64,000 bases of DNA from Hydrogenophaga sp. (GCF_018780075.1 NZ_JADMKB010000032.1:46771-110770); one strand, 5' to 3'. Shown: positions 35,524-44,269, counted from the first letter of the stretch. The notes: generated from the letters alone by a model not told the origin. Program-made: numbers and translations.

Positions 35524-36618
35524 TCACCAGGTCGGGGCTTTTGAATCGGTCTGCTGGGCCATTGGCACCCAGCGAAAGCGTGTCAGGCGGTGGTAGAACA
35601 GCTGGTACAGCAAAGCACTGAAGAGCAGGCCGGTGAGCAAGGCACCGTTGTGGTTGGGCCAGGCCAGGGCCCAGCTCACGGGCAGCAGGTTGGCGGTCAG
35701 CATGATCAGGCCCGTGATCGAGTTGCGCACAGTCGGGCTGGCAATGGGCATGTGGGCCCTGACCAGTCGCCGTCCCACCAGGCTGTGCAAATGCAGCCGG
35801 TCCGGGTGGCCCCAGTGCTTCTGGCGGGCGCGGCGGCGCCAGATGCTGAAGAGCACCTCTTGCACCGGGTAGGCGCAGATCAGCAAGAGCGCCCAGGCCG
35901 AAATGTCGGGGAGGCGGGCGTTCAGCAGGACGGCGAGCCAGCCCAGCGAAGAGCCGGCCAGGTAAGCGCCGCTGTCACCAAGGAACAGTTTGCCGCTGGG
36001 CCAGTTCACCACCAGAAAGCCGAACAGCGCGCCCATGAACACCACGCAGGCCATCACGAGTTCCTGGTCGCCGCCGTCCCACGCCAGCAGAAGGAAGGCG
36101 CTGGTGGTGATGAGCACCGTGCCTGCGGCCATGCCGTTGAAGCCGTCGATGATGTTCACGGCGTGGGTCGTGCCCGCGACGGCGAAGCCGGTGAGCAGGA
36201 CGGCGGGTACCGCAGAGGACAGCAGCGTGTCCAGCATCGGCCAGTGCAGGTGGTTGAGGCTGTAGCCGGTGTACCACCAGCCGAGCACGCCACCCGCCAT
36301 GCTCACCAGCAGTCGCGTGCGCACACTCACCGACTTCGAGACGTCTTCCAGCAGACCGACCAAAAAGACCGGGGTACCCGCCAGCAGCATGGATGCGCAG
36401 AGGCTGTGATCTGCGATGCAGGCCAGGTAACCGATGAACAGTCCCATCCAGAGGGCGATGCCACCCACGCGCGGGGTGGTGACGTGGTGCTGCCGCTGAA
36501 CGCCGATTGGGCTGTCAAAGCTCAGGTGGCCGTGCCAGCGCCCGGTGAGCACGATGAGCATGCTGAAAAACAGGGATGCGATCAGGGCGCTCAGCGCGGG
36601 GTCGGAGTAAGGCTGCAT
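35524..36618 (-). CDS. Undecaprenyl-phosphate HexNAc-1-P transferase, WecA/MraY family
   Basis: The 364-residue membrane protein (10-11 helices) has the family motifs: TPRVGGIA; GLLEDVSKSVSVRTRL (the DDxxD-like loop); NIIDGFNGMAAG; LFLGDSGAYLAG; and the loop-5 motif PDRLHLHSLVGRR. These look intact, so it should start EPS repeat-unit synthesis by moving HexNAc-1-phosphate to undecaprenyl phosphate. It is followed by a family 2 glycosyltransferase and preceded by a UppS homologue, grouping lipid-carrier functions at the 5' end of the locus. Confidence 0.9.
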   Translation of the reverse strand: MQPYSDPALSALIASLFFSMLIVLTGRWHGHLSFDSPIGVQRQHHVTTPRVGGIALWMGLFIGYLACIADHSLCASMLLAGTPVFLVGLLEDVSKSVSVRTRLLVSMAGGVLGWWYTGYSLNHLHWPMLDTLLSSAVPAVLLTGFAVAGTTHAVNIIDGFNGMAAGTVLITTSAFLLLAWDGGDQELVMACVVFMGALFGFLVVNWPSGKLFLGDSGAYLAGSSLGWLAVLLNARLPDISAWALLLICAYPVQEVLFSIWRRRARQKHWGHPDRLHLHSLVGRRLVRAHMPIASPTVRNSITGLIMLTANLLPVSWALAWPNHNGALLTGLLFSALLYQLFYHRLTRFRWVPMAQQTDSKAPTW

Positions 36619-36633
36619 GGGAGGGCGCCGGGT

Positions 36634-37407
36634 TCAGCGCTGCGGGCGGATTTCGATACCTGCTGGCCGGTTGTCCTGCGAAAACCAGTGCAGCGCTTTG
36701 GCCAGGGCGTTGGACCCGAAGTCAGGCCAGAGCACATGGGTGAAATACAAAGCGGTTTCTTCCGTGTGCCACACCATGGCGTTGTCACGGGGGATCGGTC
36801 CGCCCGTACGGATCACCAGGTTCGGGTCGGGTGTCTGCGCCTGCATCACGTACGGTTGCAGCGCCTCGGTTTCCAGCGGAAGGACGCTGTGGGCAGTGGT
36901 GTTGGCCTGCCAGTGCTTGAAGGCCTTGCTGAGGTCCCAGTCCCGGACGCCGTCGATGGAGATCGTCAGGGCCAACTCGGTGTTGCCCGCCAGGCACATT
37001 TCGGCGTCGAGGATCAGTTGGCGCAGGTGCTCGTTCATCGGCTCCATGTCACCAGCGATGCGCAGCCTCACACCCCGCCCCTGCAGCGAGGTGACCAGGC
37101 CCCGCAAGTGGTTCAAAAAGCCCGCAAGCACCCCGGGCGCTCCCGAACCGAGCGCGGCCAGCATGTCGCTGGTGAACACGTACAGCGTGAGTTGGGGAAT
37201 GCGCCGGTGGATGCAGCAGTCCACCGCTTCAATCGCCCTTTGCAGGCCCATGGCCATGGCAGTTTCAGAGGGCAGTCCCTGCAGCCTGGCCCATCGCCTG
37301 TGCCCGCTGACGACGATGCCGAGATGGCGGGGCTGACTTGGCCGCTCGACAGCAGGCGGCCAGGGAGGGATCAATCCGAGCGGGATGGTGTGTGGTTGGG
37401 TGTGCAT
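36634..37407 (-). CDS. Cis-prenyltransferase (UppS) homologue lacking catalytic Asp
   Basis: The 257-residue protein follows UppS through RHLGIVVSGHRRWARLQG, LTLYVFTSDM, VRLRIAGDMEPMNE, PDPNLVIRTGGP and LYFTHVLWPDF. The hallmark MDGNGRWA reads VSGHRRWA, so the essential Asp26 is S34. The Mg-linked Glu213 of AELYF is A219 (TALYF), and the GHKAG loop is absent. Canonical UppS cannot work without that Asp. It precedes the WecA-like gene, so it could sense or bind the undecaprenyl carrier rather than synthesise it. It is the first gene of the leftward locus. Confidence 0.8.
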   Translation of the reverse strand: MHTQPHTIPLGLIPPWPPAVERPSQPRHLGIVVSGHRRWARLQGLPSETAMAMGLQRAIEAVDCCIHRRIPQLTLYVFTSDMLAALGSGAPGVLAGFLNHLRGLVTSLQGRGVRLRIAGDMEPMNEHLRQLILDAEMCLAGNTELALTISIDGVRDWDLSKAFKHWQANTTAHSVLPLETEALQPYVMQAQTPDPNLVIRTGGPIPRDNAMVWHTEETALYFTHVLWPDFGSNALAKALHWFSQDNRPAGIEIRPQR

Positions 37408-37872
37408 GCGAACCTTGACGGTTGGGTGGGCCGTTGGACGGCGTGCCTAGCGCAGATCGAGGGGGCGTGGCTGCGTGTCAGGGGAGGGATGCGGCGAACG
37501 GAGACCGAAAAGACATGGCTACCGCAGTGACACACGGTGTGTGTGCCTTGACGGAGGGGCTGAACAATGCTCAGTCCATCGAGTTGTCGATTATGGCGTA
37601 TAAAATGATAAAAATGCTACAAACATCACACACTTACACAAGATTCAGGAATGCCAGGGTTTCCCCATGTTCCCTGTTCTGGTGTGTGACCTGGCATGTC
37701 GTCGAGGTGAGATCGCCGCCGCTGGTGCTGTTTTGATGCCGTGCCGTGACTTTTGTTGGCTTTTTTACGGTCTTTGATAATGGTTAAAACAACAAAAACA
37801 AAAGATAATATGAAAATCATCAAAAATGAAACATCGGTCTGCCGTGTGTGACCACATCTCAACAAGAGCTTT
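37408..37872. promoter_or_regulatory. Divergent intergenic region (EPS locus / bactofilin operon)
   Basis: The 465 bases hold no credible gene. They contain ATGATAAAAATG (37605-37616) preceded 17 bp upstream by TTGTCG. A second A-rich stretch (37775-37832) contains AACAACAAAAACAAAAG followed by GATAATATG, which could be the -10 area for the rightward bactofilin gene. The leftward UppS-like gene must also be driven from here. Promoter boxes are suggestions from pattern only. Confidence 0.45.
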
Positions 37873-38310
37873 ATGAACGACGCAACAAAGAACAAAGGCA
37901 ACATCGTGATCGGCGAGGGAGTGAGTGCTGTCGGCAACTTTTCCGTGCCAGGCCTGGCCTTGATCGAAGGCTCATTTCACGGGGATCTGTCGGCCGACGA
38001 GCTGGTGGTGGGCGTGCGCGGACAGCTGGTGGGAAAGGTGAAGGCGCGCCAGGCCGAGGTCCTGGGCGAGACAAAGCAGGAGCTGCAGGTGACGGGCAAG
38101 CTGATCGTGCGCAGCAGCGGCCGTGTGCACGGCAGCGCCATGTATGGCGAGCTTGAAGTGGAGCGCGGTGGTTCCCTGCAGGGCTCGGTCAAGCAGATCC
38201 GCGCAGGTGAAACGCTGGCGAGCATCCGGTCGCCAGCCGTGTTGCCTCCCGTGGCGCCTTCCGAGGTGCCCACCCTGACCCCTCTGGACACCACGGCTTC
38301 GGTCCTGTGA
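37873..38310 (+). CDS. Bactofilin family protein
   Basis: The 145-residue protein has the bactofilin beta-helix (residues about 10-115): VIGEGVSAVGNFSVPG, LIEGSFHGDLSADELVV, GQLVGKVKARQAEVLG, ELQVTGKLIVRSSGRVHG. A Pro-rich flexible tail follows. It polymerises into membrane-associated filaments. The gene is followed by an M23 peptidase and a second bactofilin, an arrangement seen in cell-shape and wall-modifying modules (CcmA/Csd and BacM types). An AAGAGC ribosome site lies just upstream of the ATG. Confidence 0.9.
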   Translation: MNDATKNKGNIVIGEGVSAVGNFSVPGLALIEGSFHGDLSADELVVGVRGQLVGKVKARQAEVLGETKQELQVTGKLIVRSSGRVHGSAMYGELEVERGGSLQGSVKQIRAGETLASIRSPAVLPPVAPSEVPTLTPLDTTASVL

Positions 38311-38332
38311 CGGCGAGTTGAGAACCTCGCAC

Positions 38333-39382
38333 ATGCTCGAACGCCTGCCGATCCTGTGGGGTCATCTGCGGTCGCTTCCGCCCACGCTGCGCCTGCTGTG
38401 GCGTCGCGATTACCTGGATGTCCGCATCATCATTGAGCAGAGCGGCAGCTTGCATTACCTGTCTGTGCCGGGCCGCTTGCAGCGGCTGGTGGTGCGGGGT
38501 GGATTGGTCGTGGGCGGCGCGTTGCTGGCGGCGCTGTTTTTTCTGATGGCCACCGCGCTGTTGTTGCAGCAGTTCAGGTGGCAGGAAGAGCGCTCCCATC
38601 AATCGATTTACGCCGCTTTGGCGGGCAGCTTTCAGGAGGCGGGATACGTGGACGACGCCGACCTCAGTGCCGACGACATGCTGGAGCTGGCCCGCTCCAT
38701 CCGCGAACGCGACATGGAAGTCCGGCGGTTGGTGGAGTCGGCCACCACCTCGCTGGCGGCCGAGAACACGAGTTTCAAATCACTGCTGGGTGATTCGGGC
38801 CTCACTGAAAAAGCGATCAAGATCATCCAGTCGGGTGATGCCATGGGTGGCTTTGGTCCCCGTGAGGGTGAGCAACCCAAGCTGGACCGGATGTTGCCCT
38901 TGGTCGGTGCGCCCTTCCTGGACGAGGCCGCGGACAACCGTGCGCTCAAGGACATCATGCTGGCCTTGCCGGCCAACATGCCCGTCCATGACCACCGACT
39001 GACCTCCACGTTTGGCATCCGCAAGCACCCGCTGCTGGGGGCACCCCGGTTGCACGCCGGCATTGACCTGGTTCCCCACACGGACGACCGCGTTTACCCG
39101 ACCAAGGTGGGCAAGGTGGTGCTGGCCCGGGACTACAGCAACTACGGCAACACGGTGATCGTGCGCCACGACCGGGGCATTGAAAGTCTCTACGCCCACC
39201 TGGACCGTGTCTCTGTGACCGAAGGTCAGGAGGTGGACCGCAACACGGTGCTGGGCTGGGTGGGCAACACCGGAGCCTCCACCGGCAAACACCTGCATTT
39301 CGAAATCTCGGTCGGGGGTTACCCCGTCGATCCCCTGAAAGTCATCAAGACCGCGCAGCATGTTCAATATATCAAAAACTAA
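38333..39382 (+). CDS. M23 family metallopeptidase, membrane-anchored
   Basis: The 349-residue protein has a cytoplasmic N-terminus and a membrane helix at about residues 55-80 (LVVGGALLAALFFLMATALLL). A short helical linker and a LytM/M23 domain at the C-terminus follow. Zinc ligands are visible as H241-x3-D245 (LHAGIDL) and H320-x-H322 (HLHFEI). Such enzymes cleave peptidoglycan cross-links or peptides in the periplasm. With the two flanking bactofilins it probably forms a scaffold-localised wall hydrolase. An in-frame TTG at 38318 would add five residues. It overlaps the next bactofilin by 23 bp. Confidence 0.9.
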   Translation: MLERLPILWGHLRSLPPTLRLLWRRDYLDVRIIIEQSGSLHYLSVPGRLQRLVVRGGLVVGGALLAALFFLMATALLLQQFRWQEERSHQSIYAALAGSFQEAGYVDDADLSADDMLELARSIRERDMEVRRLVESATTSLAAENTSFKSLLGDSGLTEKAIKIIQSGDAMGGFGPREGEQPKLDRMLPLVGAPFLDEAADNRALKDIMLALPANMPVHDHRLTSTFGIRKHPLLGAPRLHAGIDLVPHTDDRVYPTKVGKVVLARDYSNYGNTVIVRHDRGIESLYAHLDRVSVTEGQEVDRNTVLGWVGNTGASTGKHLHFEISVGGYPVDPLKVIKTAQHVQYIKN

Positions 39383-39815
39383 GACGCCTCCCGCCTCGGC
39401 ATTTGACGCTGGCGCCACGCCGGCCTTCGGGTCAGGGCCATCAGCCGCTGAGCCTCGACGCTCGACCTCCATGGTGCAGAGTCTCATCACCACGCAGAAG
39501 CCCTCGGTGGTGAGCGAGGGCTTCGTGATGCGTGGCGACATCGACTCCGCGGGCATCCTGCACGTGGAGGGCAGTGTCATCGGCACCATCCAGGCGGACG
39601 ATGTCAACATCGGCACCGCAGGCCTGGTGGAGGGCACGTTGACCTGCAAGAACCTCAACATCAAAGGGCAGGTGTCGGGCTCGGTGGTGTGCGAAGAGCT
39701 GGTGGTGGCGCCTTCTGCCCACATCAAGGGCGACGTCAGCTACGTCTCGCTCACGATCGGCTCCGGCGCGACGATCGATTGTGAGATGACCTGCCGCACC
39801 GTGGCGCTGGCCTGA
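39360..39815 (+). CDS. Bactofilin family protein
   Basis: The 151-residue protein has a disordered N-terminal 45 residues (Pro/Ala/Ser) followed by a clear bactofilin domain: SEGFVMRGDIDSAGILHVEG, IGTIQADDVNIGTAGLVEG, LNIKGQVSGSVVCEELVV, HIKGDVSYVSLTIGSGATI. It is the third bactofilin in the window. The start overlaps the M23 gene by 23 bp, so the two are translationally linked. A role in anchoring the M23 peptidase to a filament is the established theme for such pairs. Confidence 0.9.
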   Translation: MFNISKTKTPPASAFDAGATPAFGSGPSAAEPRRSTSMVQSLITTQKPSVVSEGFVMRGDIDSAGILHVEGSVIGTIQADDVNIGTAGLVEGTLTCKNLNIKGQVSGSVVCEELVVAPSAHIKGDVSYVSLTIGSGATIDCEMTCRTVALA

Positions 39816-39879
39816 CAGCACACCGTGCGGACGACGCCCATCCTGCGGACGGTGGCAGCCTGCACTCGAAATGTAAAAG

Positions 39880-39917
39880 TATCATTTTTTTGCTAAATGT
39901 GAAAAAATGCATTTTTT
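39880..39917 (+). promoter_or_regulatory. AT-rich operator-like region before sensor kinase
   Basis: In the 179-bp gap upstream of the kinase, TATCATTT (39880-39887) is followed by a perfect 16-bp palindrome AAAAAATGCATTTTTT (39902-39917). TATCATTT is the half-site seen at 53974 and 59195. It probably regulates the kinase gene; no confident -35/-10 pair. Confidence 0.45.
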
Positions 39918-39994
39918 ACATTTTTGTTGATTGCGTGGGTGGCCGGCGTCTTTGCTGAGGTGCCCGTGCGATCGTCCATGGCCAGCTCCAACAC

Positions 39995-42196
39995 ATGCCA
40001 CCAAAAACAACCGCTCCTGGGGACGCTGCTTCAAGGGACACCCAGCAGCTGGCCTTTGCTTACCAGAGTGCCCTGCAGCGTCTGAAAAAGGAGGAAGAGC
40101 GAACGCTGGTCTTGCTCGAGGAGATCGATCGGCTCAATCACGAGCTGGAACTCAGCCGTGACTCCAAACGCAATGAAGCCGACAGCCGCCTGCGGGCGGA
40201 AGAGGCACTGGACGACACCCGCGAGCGATTGCAAATTGCGGTGGATGCGACCAATTTGGTGTTGTGGGACTTCAAGGCGCCGTTTCACGACTTCTACCTG
40301 ACCTCCAGATGGGGCGAGATCCTGGGAGAGGTGGCCTTGGAAGGAAGCTGGGGTGTCGATCAGTTGAAACAGCGCGTTCATCCCGATGACCTGTCCGCGA
40401 TCGAGGCGGGACTGGGCATGCTGTTGAGCAATGGTCAGGATCGCGGGGTGGCGGAGTTCCGTTTCCGCGCGGTCGATCGGTGGGTGTGGATCGAATCCCA
40501 CGGCATGATTGCCGAAAGGGACGGCAATGGTCGACCCGTCTGTCTGATCGGGACGCTGGCCGACATCACCCAGCGCAAGGCAAACGAACAGCGTTTGGCG
40601 CAGGCACTGAAACTGGCGGATCAGGCCAGCCAGGCCAAAAGTGATTTTCTGTCCAACATCAGCCACGAGATTCGAACCCCACTCAACGCGTTGATGGGTC
40701 TGAATGCGCTGTTGTTGGACACCGAGCTGAGCTCGGACCAGCGCCACTGGCTGGAGCTGATGAACAGGTGTTCACAGTCGCTGCTCAAACTGTTGAACGA
40801 CCTGCTGGACATTTCTCGCATCGAAGCCGGCAAATTGATGCTCGAAACCGTGCCTTTTGATCTGCGTCCGTTTCTGGACAACACCTACGACCTGTACGTT
40901 CAGCAAGGCAAGGCGCAGGGTGTGACTTGCACCAAGCGGCTGTCGGCTCAGTTGCCTGCCCGGATGGTCGGGGATCCGGGCCGGATCGGGCAGGTGCTGT
41001 CCAACCTGCTGTCGAACGCCGTGAAATTCACAGCCGCTGGCGGCTCGATTGTTTTTGAAGCAACCGTCCAGGCGAGAGACCAGCAACTGTGGCTTGAGTT
41101 CAAGGTTCAGGACTCCGGCATTGGCATGAGCAAGGAAACGCTGGGCACCTTGTTCCGTTCTTTCACCCAGGCCGATGCGAGCATATCGAACCGTTTCGGT
41201 GGCAGTGGCATGGGGCTCGCCATCTGTTCTCGCCTGGTGGATCTGATGGGTGGAACGATCCGGGTCGAAAGCCAGTTCGGTCGCGGCAGCACGTTTTATG
41301 TTCAGATTCCGCTGCGGGTGCCGCAATCACTGCACGCGTCATCGAAAGAGCCCGTGTTGGCGCATGCGTCTGCCCGGAACATGTTGCCGACCCCTTTGGA
41401 CGGTCTCCGGGTGCTGCTGGCGGAAGATCACGCCATCAACGAGATGGTGATGCGGCAAATGTTGAGCCGGCTGGGATGTCACATCGAGGTGGCGCACAAC
41501 GGCCAAGAGGCGGTCAAGATCTGGCAGCGGGGGCAGATCGATCTGATCCTCATGGACGTACAAATGCCCGAATGCAATGGCTTGATGGCGACCCAGCAGA
41601 TCCGGATGGCTGAGCAGAAAGCCCAAGTCAAGAGGGTGCCGATCGTGGCCCTGACCGCCAATGCCATGTCGGGAGACCGGGATCGCTGTCTGGCAGCGGG
41701 AATGGACGCTTACCTGTCCAAGCCGCTCAAGGGTGACGCACTGGTGGAGACCGTGCGCGCCGTGTTGACCGAGAAGCAAGCGGAGCCCGCGTGGGTGGGG
41801 GCGGGCTCACGGAACCAGGAAGACAACCGGCGAACAACGGACGACAGCGTTCACGGCCCAGCAACCGCGCAAGAGACGGCGGCCGAATCCGTGTTGGCAG
41901 CCATGTTGCCAGGGGATATGGTCGAGCTGACGCCCACGATCGTTCGCGATCTGGATCTCCATGTGGAGGCGCTTGCCGCAGCGCTGCAGTCGAAGGACGC
42001 GCGGGCGGCCAACGAGCACGCCCACAAGCTGCAGGCCACTCTCGGGTTCATCCAGGGCGAGCGGGGGAGTCGCCTTTGCCGCGGCCTGGAAATGGCGGCC
42101 AATGCCGGGGAGTGGAACCTGTTTGCCCGGGCATTTCCCTTGTTGCGCCAGGAGACGGACCACTTGAAGCTGGGCTTGTCGCAAAAGCGCCCCTGA
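39995..42196 (+). CDS. Hybrid sensor histidine kinase with PAS, REC and HPt domains
   Basis: The 733-residue soluble protein has no membrane helix. Domains in order are: an N-terminal coiled coil (about 20-75), PAS/PAC (about 75-200), and HisKA with H224 (SNISHEIRTPLN). HATPase with N, G1 and G2 boxes (NLLSNAVKF, DSGIGM, GGSGMGLAI) comes next, then a REC domain with phospho-acceptor D521 (ILMDVQMPE). The C-terminal HPt has H677 (HAHKLQATLG). It can run a complete internal His-Asp-His relay, with output likely to a separate regulator. The response regulator at 44331-44948 is the nearest candidate. The cytosolic PAS sensor suggests an internal or redox-type signal. Confidence 0.93.
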   Translation: MPPKTTAPGDAASRDTQQLAFAYQSALQRLKKEEERTLVLLEEIDRLNHELELSRDSKRNEADSRLRAEEALDDTRERLQIAVDATNLVLWDFKAPFHDFYLTSRWGEILGEVALEGSWGVDQLKQRVHPDDLSAIEAGLGMLLSNGQDRGVAEFRFRAVDRWVWIESHGMIAERDGNGRPVCLIGTLADITQRKANEQRLAQALKLADQASQAKSDFLSNISHEIRTPLNALMGLNALLLDTELSSDQRHWLELMNRCSQSLLKLLNDLLDISRIEAGKLMLETVPFDLRPFLDNTYDLYVQQGKAQGVTCTKRLSAQLPARMVGDPGRIGQVLSNLLSNAVKFTAAGGSIVFEATVQARDQQLWLEFKVQDSGIGMSKETLGTLFRSFTQADASISNRFGGSGMGLAICSRLVDLMGGTIRVESQFGRGSTFYVQIPLRVPQSLHASSKEPVLAHASARNMLPTPLDGLRVLLAEDHAINEMVMRQMLSRLGCHIEVAHNGQEAVKIWQRGQIDLILMDVQMPECNGLMATQQIRMAEQKAQVKRVPIVALTANAMSGDRDRCLAAGMDAYLSKPLKGDALVETVRAVLTEKQAEPAWVGAGSRNQEDNRRTTDDSVHGPATAQETAAESVLAAMLPGDMVELTPTIVRDLDLHVEALAAALQSKDARAANEHAHKLQATLGFIQGERGSRLCRGLEMAANAGEWNLFARAFPLLRQETDHLKLGLSQKRP

Positions 42197-42218
42197 TGGT
42201 GCGTGTCACGGTGGTGGA

Positions 42219-42794
42219 TCAGAAAGCCGCAACAGCCTGGCGGGAATGGAGTGGGTGCGTCTGATACAGCAACCTCATGTTGACCGGCTGGCTGTAGGTG
42301 CCTGCCTCAGGCAGCCGTTCCAGCTGGACCTGGGCGTAAAAGGGCAGGTGGAACTGGGTCGTGGTGTTGGCGCGAATCGTGGCGCTCGTGCGAACGACAT
42401 GAGGCGAGCCCTCAGCCGATGCGATCCGGTTTTGGCGCTCGACATCCACAAACAGTTCAAGCTTAAGCGGTGCAGGACGGTTCCACCGGTCTGACAGCCG
42501 ATGGCGGGCATCGGCTTCATCGAGGGCGGTGAGGACGAGTTCCTGGCTCTCTCCGCCCGGGTTGTGGCACTCCACCACCACATGCCCGGTTCCGGGTTGT
42601 GGCGTGCGGAGGGTGGGGTTCAAGGTTTCAAAGCTCAACGGCACGCCAACGATCCGGCAGCTGACCGCTGCGGGTGTTGCGGCAAGGGCTGTGCTGGCAA
42701 TGAGTGGTGTGGCGACCAGCCAGCACGCGAGGGATTGACGGGACGGCAGAAAGGCGCGTTGCGGTTGATGCAGCCTTTGGCGGAGTTTGAGCAT
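42219..42794 (-). CDS. Spore coat U (SCPU)/Csu pilin-like domain protein
   Basis: The 191-residue protein (ATG at 42794) has a signal peptide with an unusually long basic N-region and cleavage after TALA. The mature part has a pattern typical of SCPU domains: LSFETLNPTLRTPQPGTGHVVVEC near the start, two Cys residues, and PEAGTYSQPVNMRLLY at the end (usually P-AG-Y-D-V-V-Y). Such domains are subunits of chaperone-usher Csu pili. No chaperone or usher gene is nearby, so the partner must be elsewhere. The stop is 22 bp from the kinase stop (convergent). Confidence 0.65.
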   Translation of the reverse strand: MLKLRQRLHQPQRAFLPSRQSLACWLVATPLIASTALAATPAAVSCRIVGVPLSFETLNPTLRTPQPGTGHVVVECHNPGGESQELVLTALDEADARHRLSDRWNRPAPLKLELFVDVERQNRIASAEGSPHVVRTSATIRANTTTQFHLPFYAQVQLERLPEAGTYSQPVNMRLLYQTHPLHSRQAVAAF

Positions 42795-42810
42795 GAAGGT
42801 TGGCGTCAAT

Positions 42811-43089
42811 TCACAGGACGAACGTATAAAGCGAGGTCAATATCATCACGAACAACAGCACGGAGATGTAATCGACGGATTTTCCGGGCCCGGCTTTTGG
42901 GGGAGCACGGCGGGCGACATGATTCAATGAGGGGGGCACGGGTTTTGCGATGCGTGGCCGTGCGCTTTTCGCTGTTTCAGACAACCCTGGCTCCCAGCGA
43001 ACACCGGTCGGTGCTGGAGCGCCTGGCACCGCGGGGTGCGCTTTTGCTGGCGCCCGACGACGGAAACGATTCAATGCGGAGAAGGCCAT
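42811..43089 (-). CDS. Small basic protein with C-terminal membrane helix
   Basis: A possible 92-residue protein: an Arg/Pro/Ala-rich N-terminal 70 residues and a C-terminal hydrophobic helix (YISVLLFVMILTSLYTFVL) that ends the chain. It would be tail-anchored. No family recognised. It lies 16 bp upstream of the SCPU gene and could be co-transcribed. The low-complexity N-terminus means a chance frame is not excluded. Confidence 0.4.
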   Translation of the reverse strand: MAFSALNRFRRRAPAKAHPAVPGAPAPTGVRWEPGLSETAKSARPRIAKPVPPSLNHVARRAPPKAGPGKSVDYISVLLFVMILTSLYTFVL

Positions 43090-43110
43090 CGTTGACTTGT
43101 GCTGACCGGG

Positions 43111-43506
43111 TCAACAAGGCTGCAGATCCGGTTGCTCGGAGGGCGTGGTGGTGTCCAGACAGGGGCTGAAACTGAACGGATTCAAAATCGCCAGGCTGCT
43201 TCGTTGACCTTGTTTCGTCTCCAGCCCCAGTCTGGCTGGTCTGGCTTCGTCGTAAAAGACATAGTAATTGGCGGTCTCGCCCCGGCTTGCTTTTGACCCC
43301 GATGATCCGCCTGTCACATAAAAAATGCATTGCGCGAGTTCATCAGCGGTCAAGCGATCAGCCGTGTTGAACTCAAGATCATCAATGCCAGTCCAGCAGT
43401 GACCCGGAAAATCATGGAATTTGTAGATGCGAAACACAACGCGCTTGTTGCCGTCGCGAATGGTTTTTTCGCATTCGACGAATGCATGGCAAGGTGAAGA
43501 ATGCAT
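43111..43506 (-). CDS. Hypothetical protein, 131 residues
   Basis: The start at 43506 (MHSSPCHAFVECEK) is preferred because the longer frame adds a Pro/Arg-rich stretch. The protein has mixed alpha/beta character (VVFRIYKFHDFPGHCWTG, DDLEFNTADRLTADELAQC, NYYVFYDEARPAR) and four or more Cys, with no signal peptide. No family recognised. It lies in a run of three unknown leftward genes between the SCPU protein and the regulator. Codon use is ordinary and the frame looks genuine. Confidence 0.5.
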   Translation of the reverse strand: MHSSPCHAFVECEKTIRDGNKRVVFRIYKFHDFPGHCWTGIDDLEFNTADRLTADELAQCIFYVTGGSSGSKASRGETANYYVFYDEARPARLGLETKQGQRSSLAILNPFSFSPCLDTTTPSEQPDLQPC

Positions 43507-43565
43507 TGTCGTACCGTGGATGGCGGGGTTGTATGTTCTGTGGTTGCAGATCAATGTTGATCGGT

Positions 43566-44210
43566 TCAGTTCAAAACCGCGAGGCGCTGGGTGGATCTCT
43601 CGGTCTTTCGATGGCAGACTTCTTCTTCCCAAAGAGAATCAATGTAGATTTTGATGAACTGATTGCTACAAACGACTTCACCAATTTCATTGAATGAAAT
43701 CAGTTTGTTGTCTGAATCGATCAGAATGACTTCGATCCCACTCAGCCATATGCTGGTGACGGAAGCGATGAACACATCCTTGTGCTCTCGTTTCAACCCT
43801 GAAATCGTATCGATGACCAAAGCATCAAGACCGGAGGCATGGAGTTTTCGGCTATTGGCCTTGATGTTGGACACGAGGTTGCTGATTGCCCCATATCGGT
43901 GAGAGTGGTAGGTGGCCAGATTCACGTCAGGGTGAAAAAAGGGTTTCGCCTTGTCGACCCCGAATTGTGAAATGAGCATCCTCTCCAATGGAACCTTGCT
44001 CGAATGACGGACAGGTCGGCCTTTGAGCAAGGTGGAGATCCGGAGGAACTGGACATGGGGTGTGGCGAGGTCCGCAGTCATGTGAAGAGGTGAGTCGCTC
44101 TCCTTGAGCAAACTCTCGGCGGTGAGCTTCCGTCTGATTTCTCGACCAGCGCTTCGCTCCTGTCTGCTCAGGAGTTCGGGCTCCTCAGGACGATCGATTG
44201 GACGGATCAC
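43566..44210 (-). CDS. Hypothetical protein divergent from response regulator
   Basis: The 214-residue protein starts at a GTG with AGGAG 6-7 nt upstream. It has a charged helical N-terminus (RSAGREIRRKLTAESLLK), then alternating hydrophobic segments suggesting an alpha/beta core (LDALVIDTISGLKREHKDVF, IWLSGIEVILIDSDNKLISF). No signal peptide or known motif. GC is lower than its neighbours. It shares a promoter region with the divergent regulator gene, which may control it. Confidence 0.65.
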   Translation of the reverse strand: MIRPIDRPEEPELLSRQERSAGREIRRKLTAESLLKESDSPLHMTADLATPHVQFLRISTLLKGRPVRHSSKVPLERMLISQFGVDKAKPFFHPDVNLATYHSHRYGAISNLVSNIKANSRKLHASGLDALVIDTISGLKREHKDVFIASVTSIWLSGIEVILIDSDNKLISFNEIGEVVCSNQFIKIYIDSLWEEEVCHRKTERSTQRLAVLN

Positions 44211-44233
44211 ATAGACTCCTAAAGTGACTAAAA

Positions 44234-44269
44234 TGTCATATTTGACAATTATATAAGCGATTTTACATT
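44234..44269. promoter_or_regulatory. Overlapping divergent promoters with TGTCA/TGACA repeat
   Basis: Rightward: TTGACA (44242-44247), 16 bp, TACATT (44264-44269), leading to the response regulator. Leftward: TATAAT on the minus strand (44248-44253) with TTGAAA 15 bp upstream, leading to the 214-residue protein. The inverted repeat TGTCA-TATT-TGACA (44234-44247) overlaps the rightward -35, a good operator position. Polymerases for the two directions would collide, so expression is probably mutually exclusive. Confidence 0.65.
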
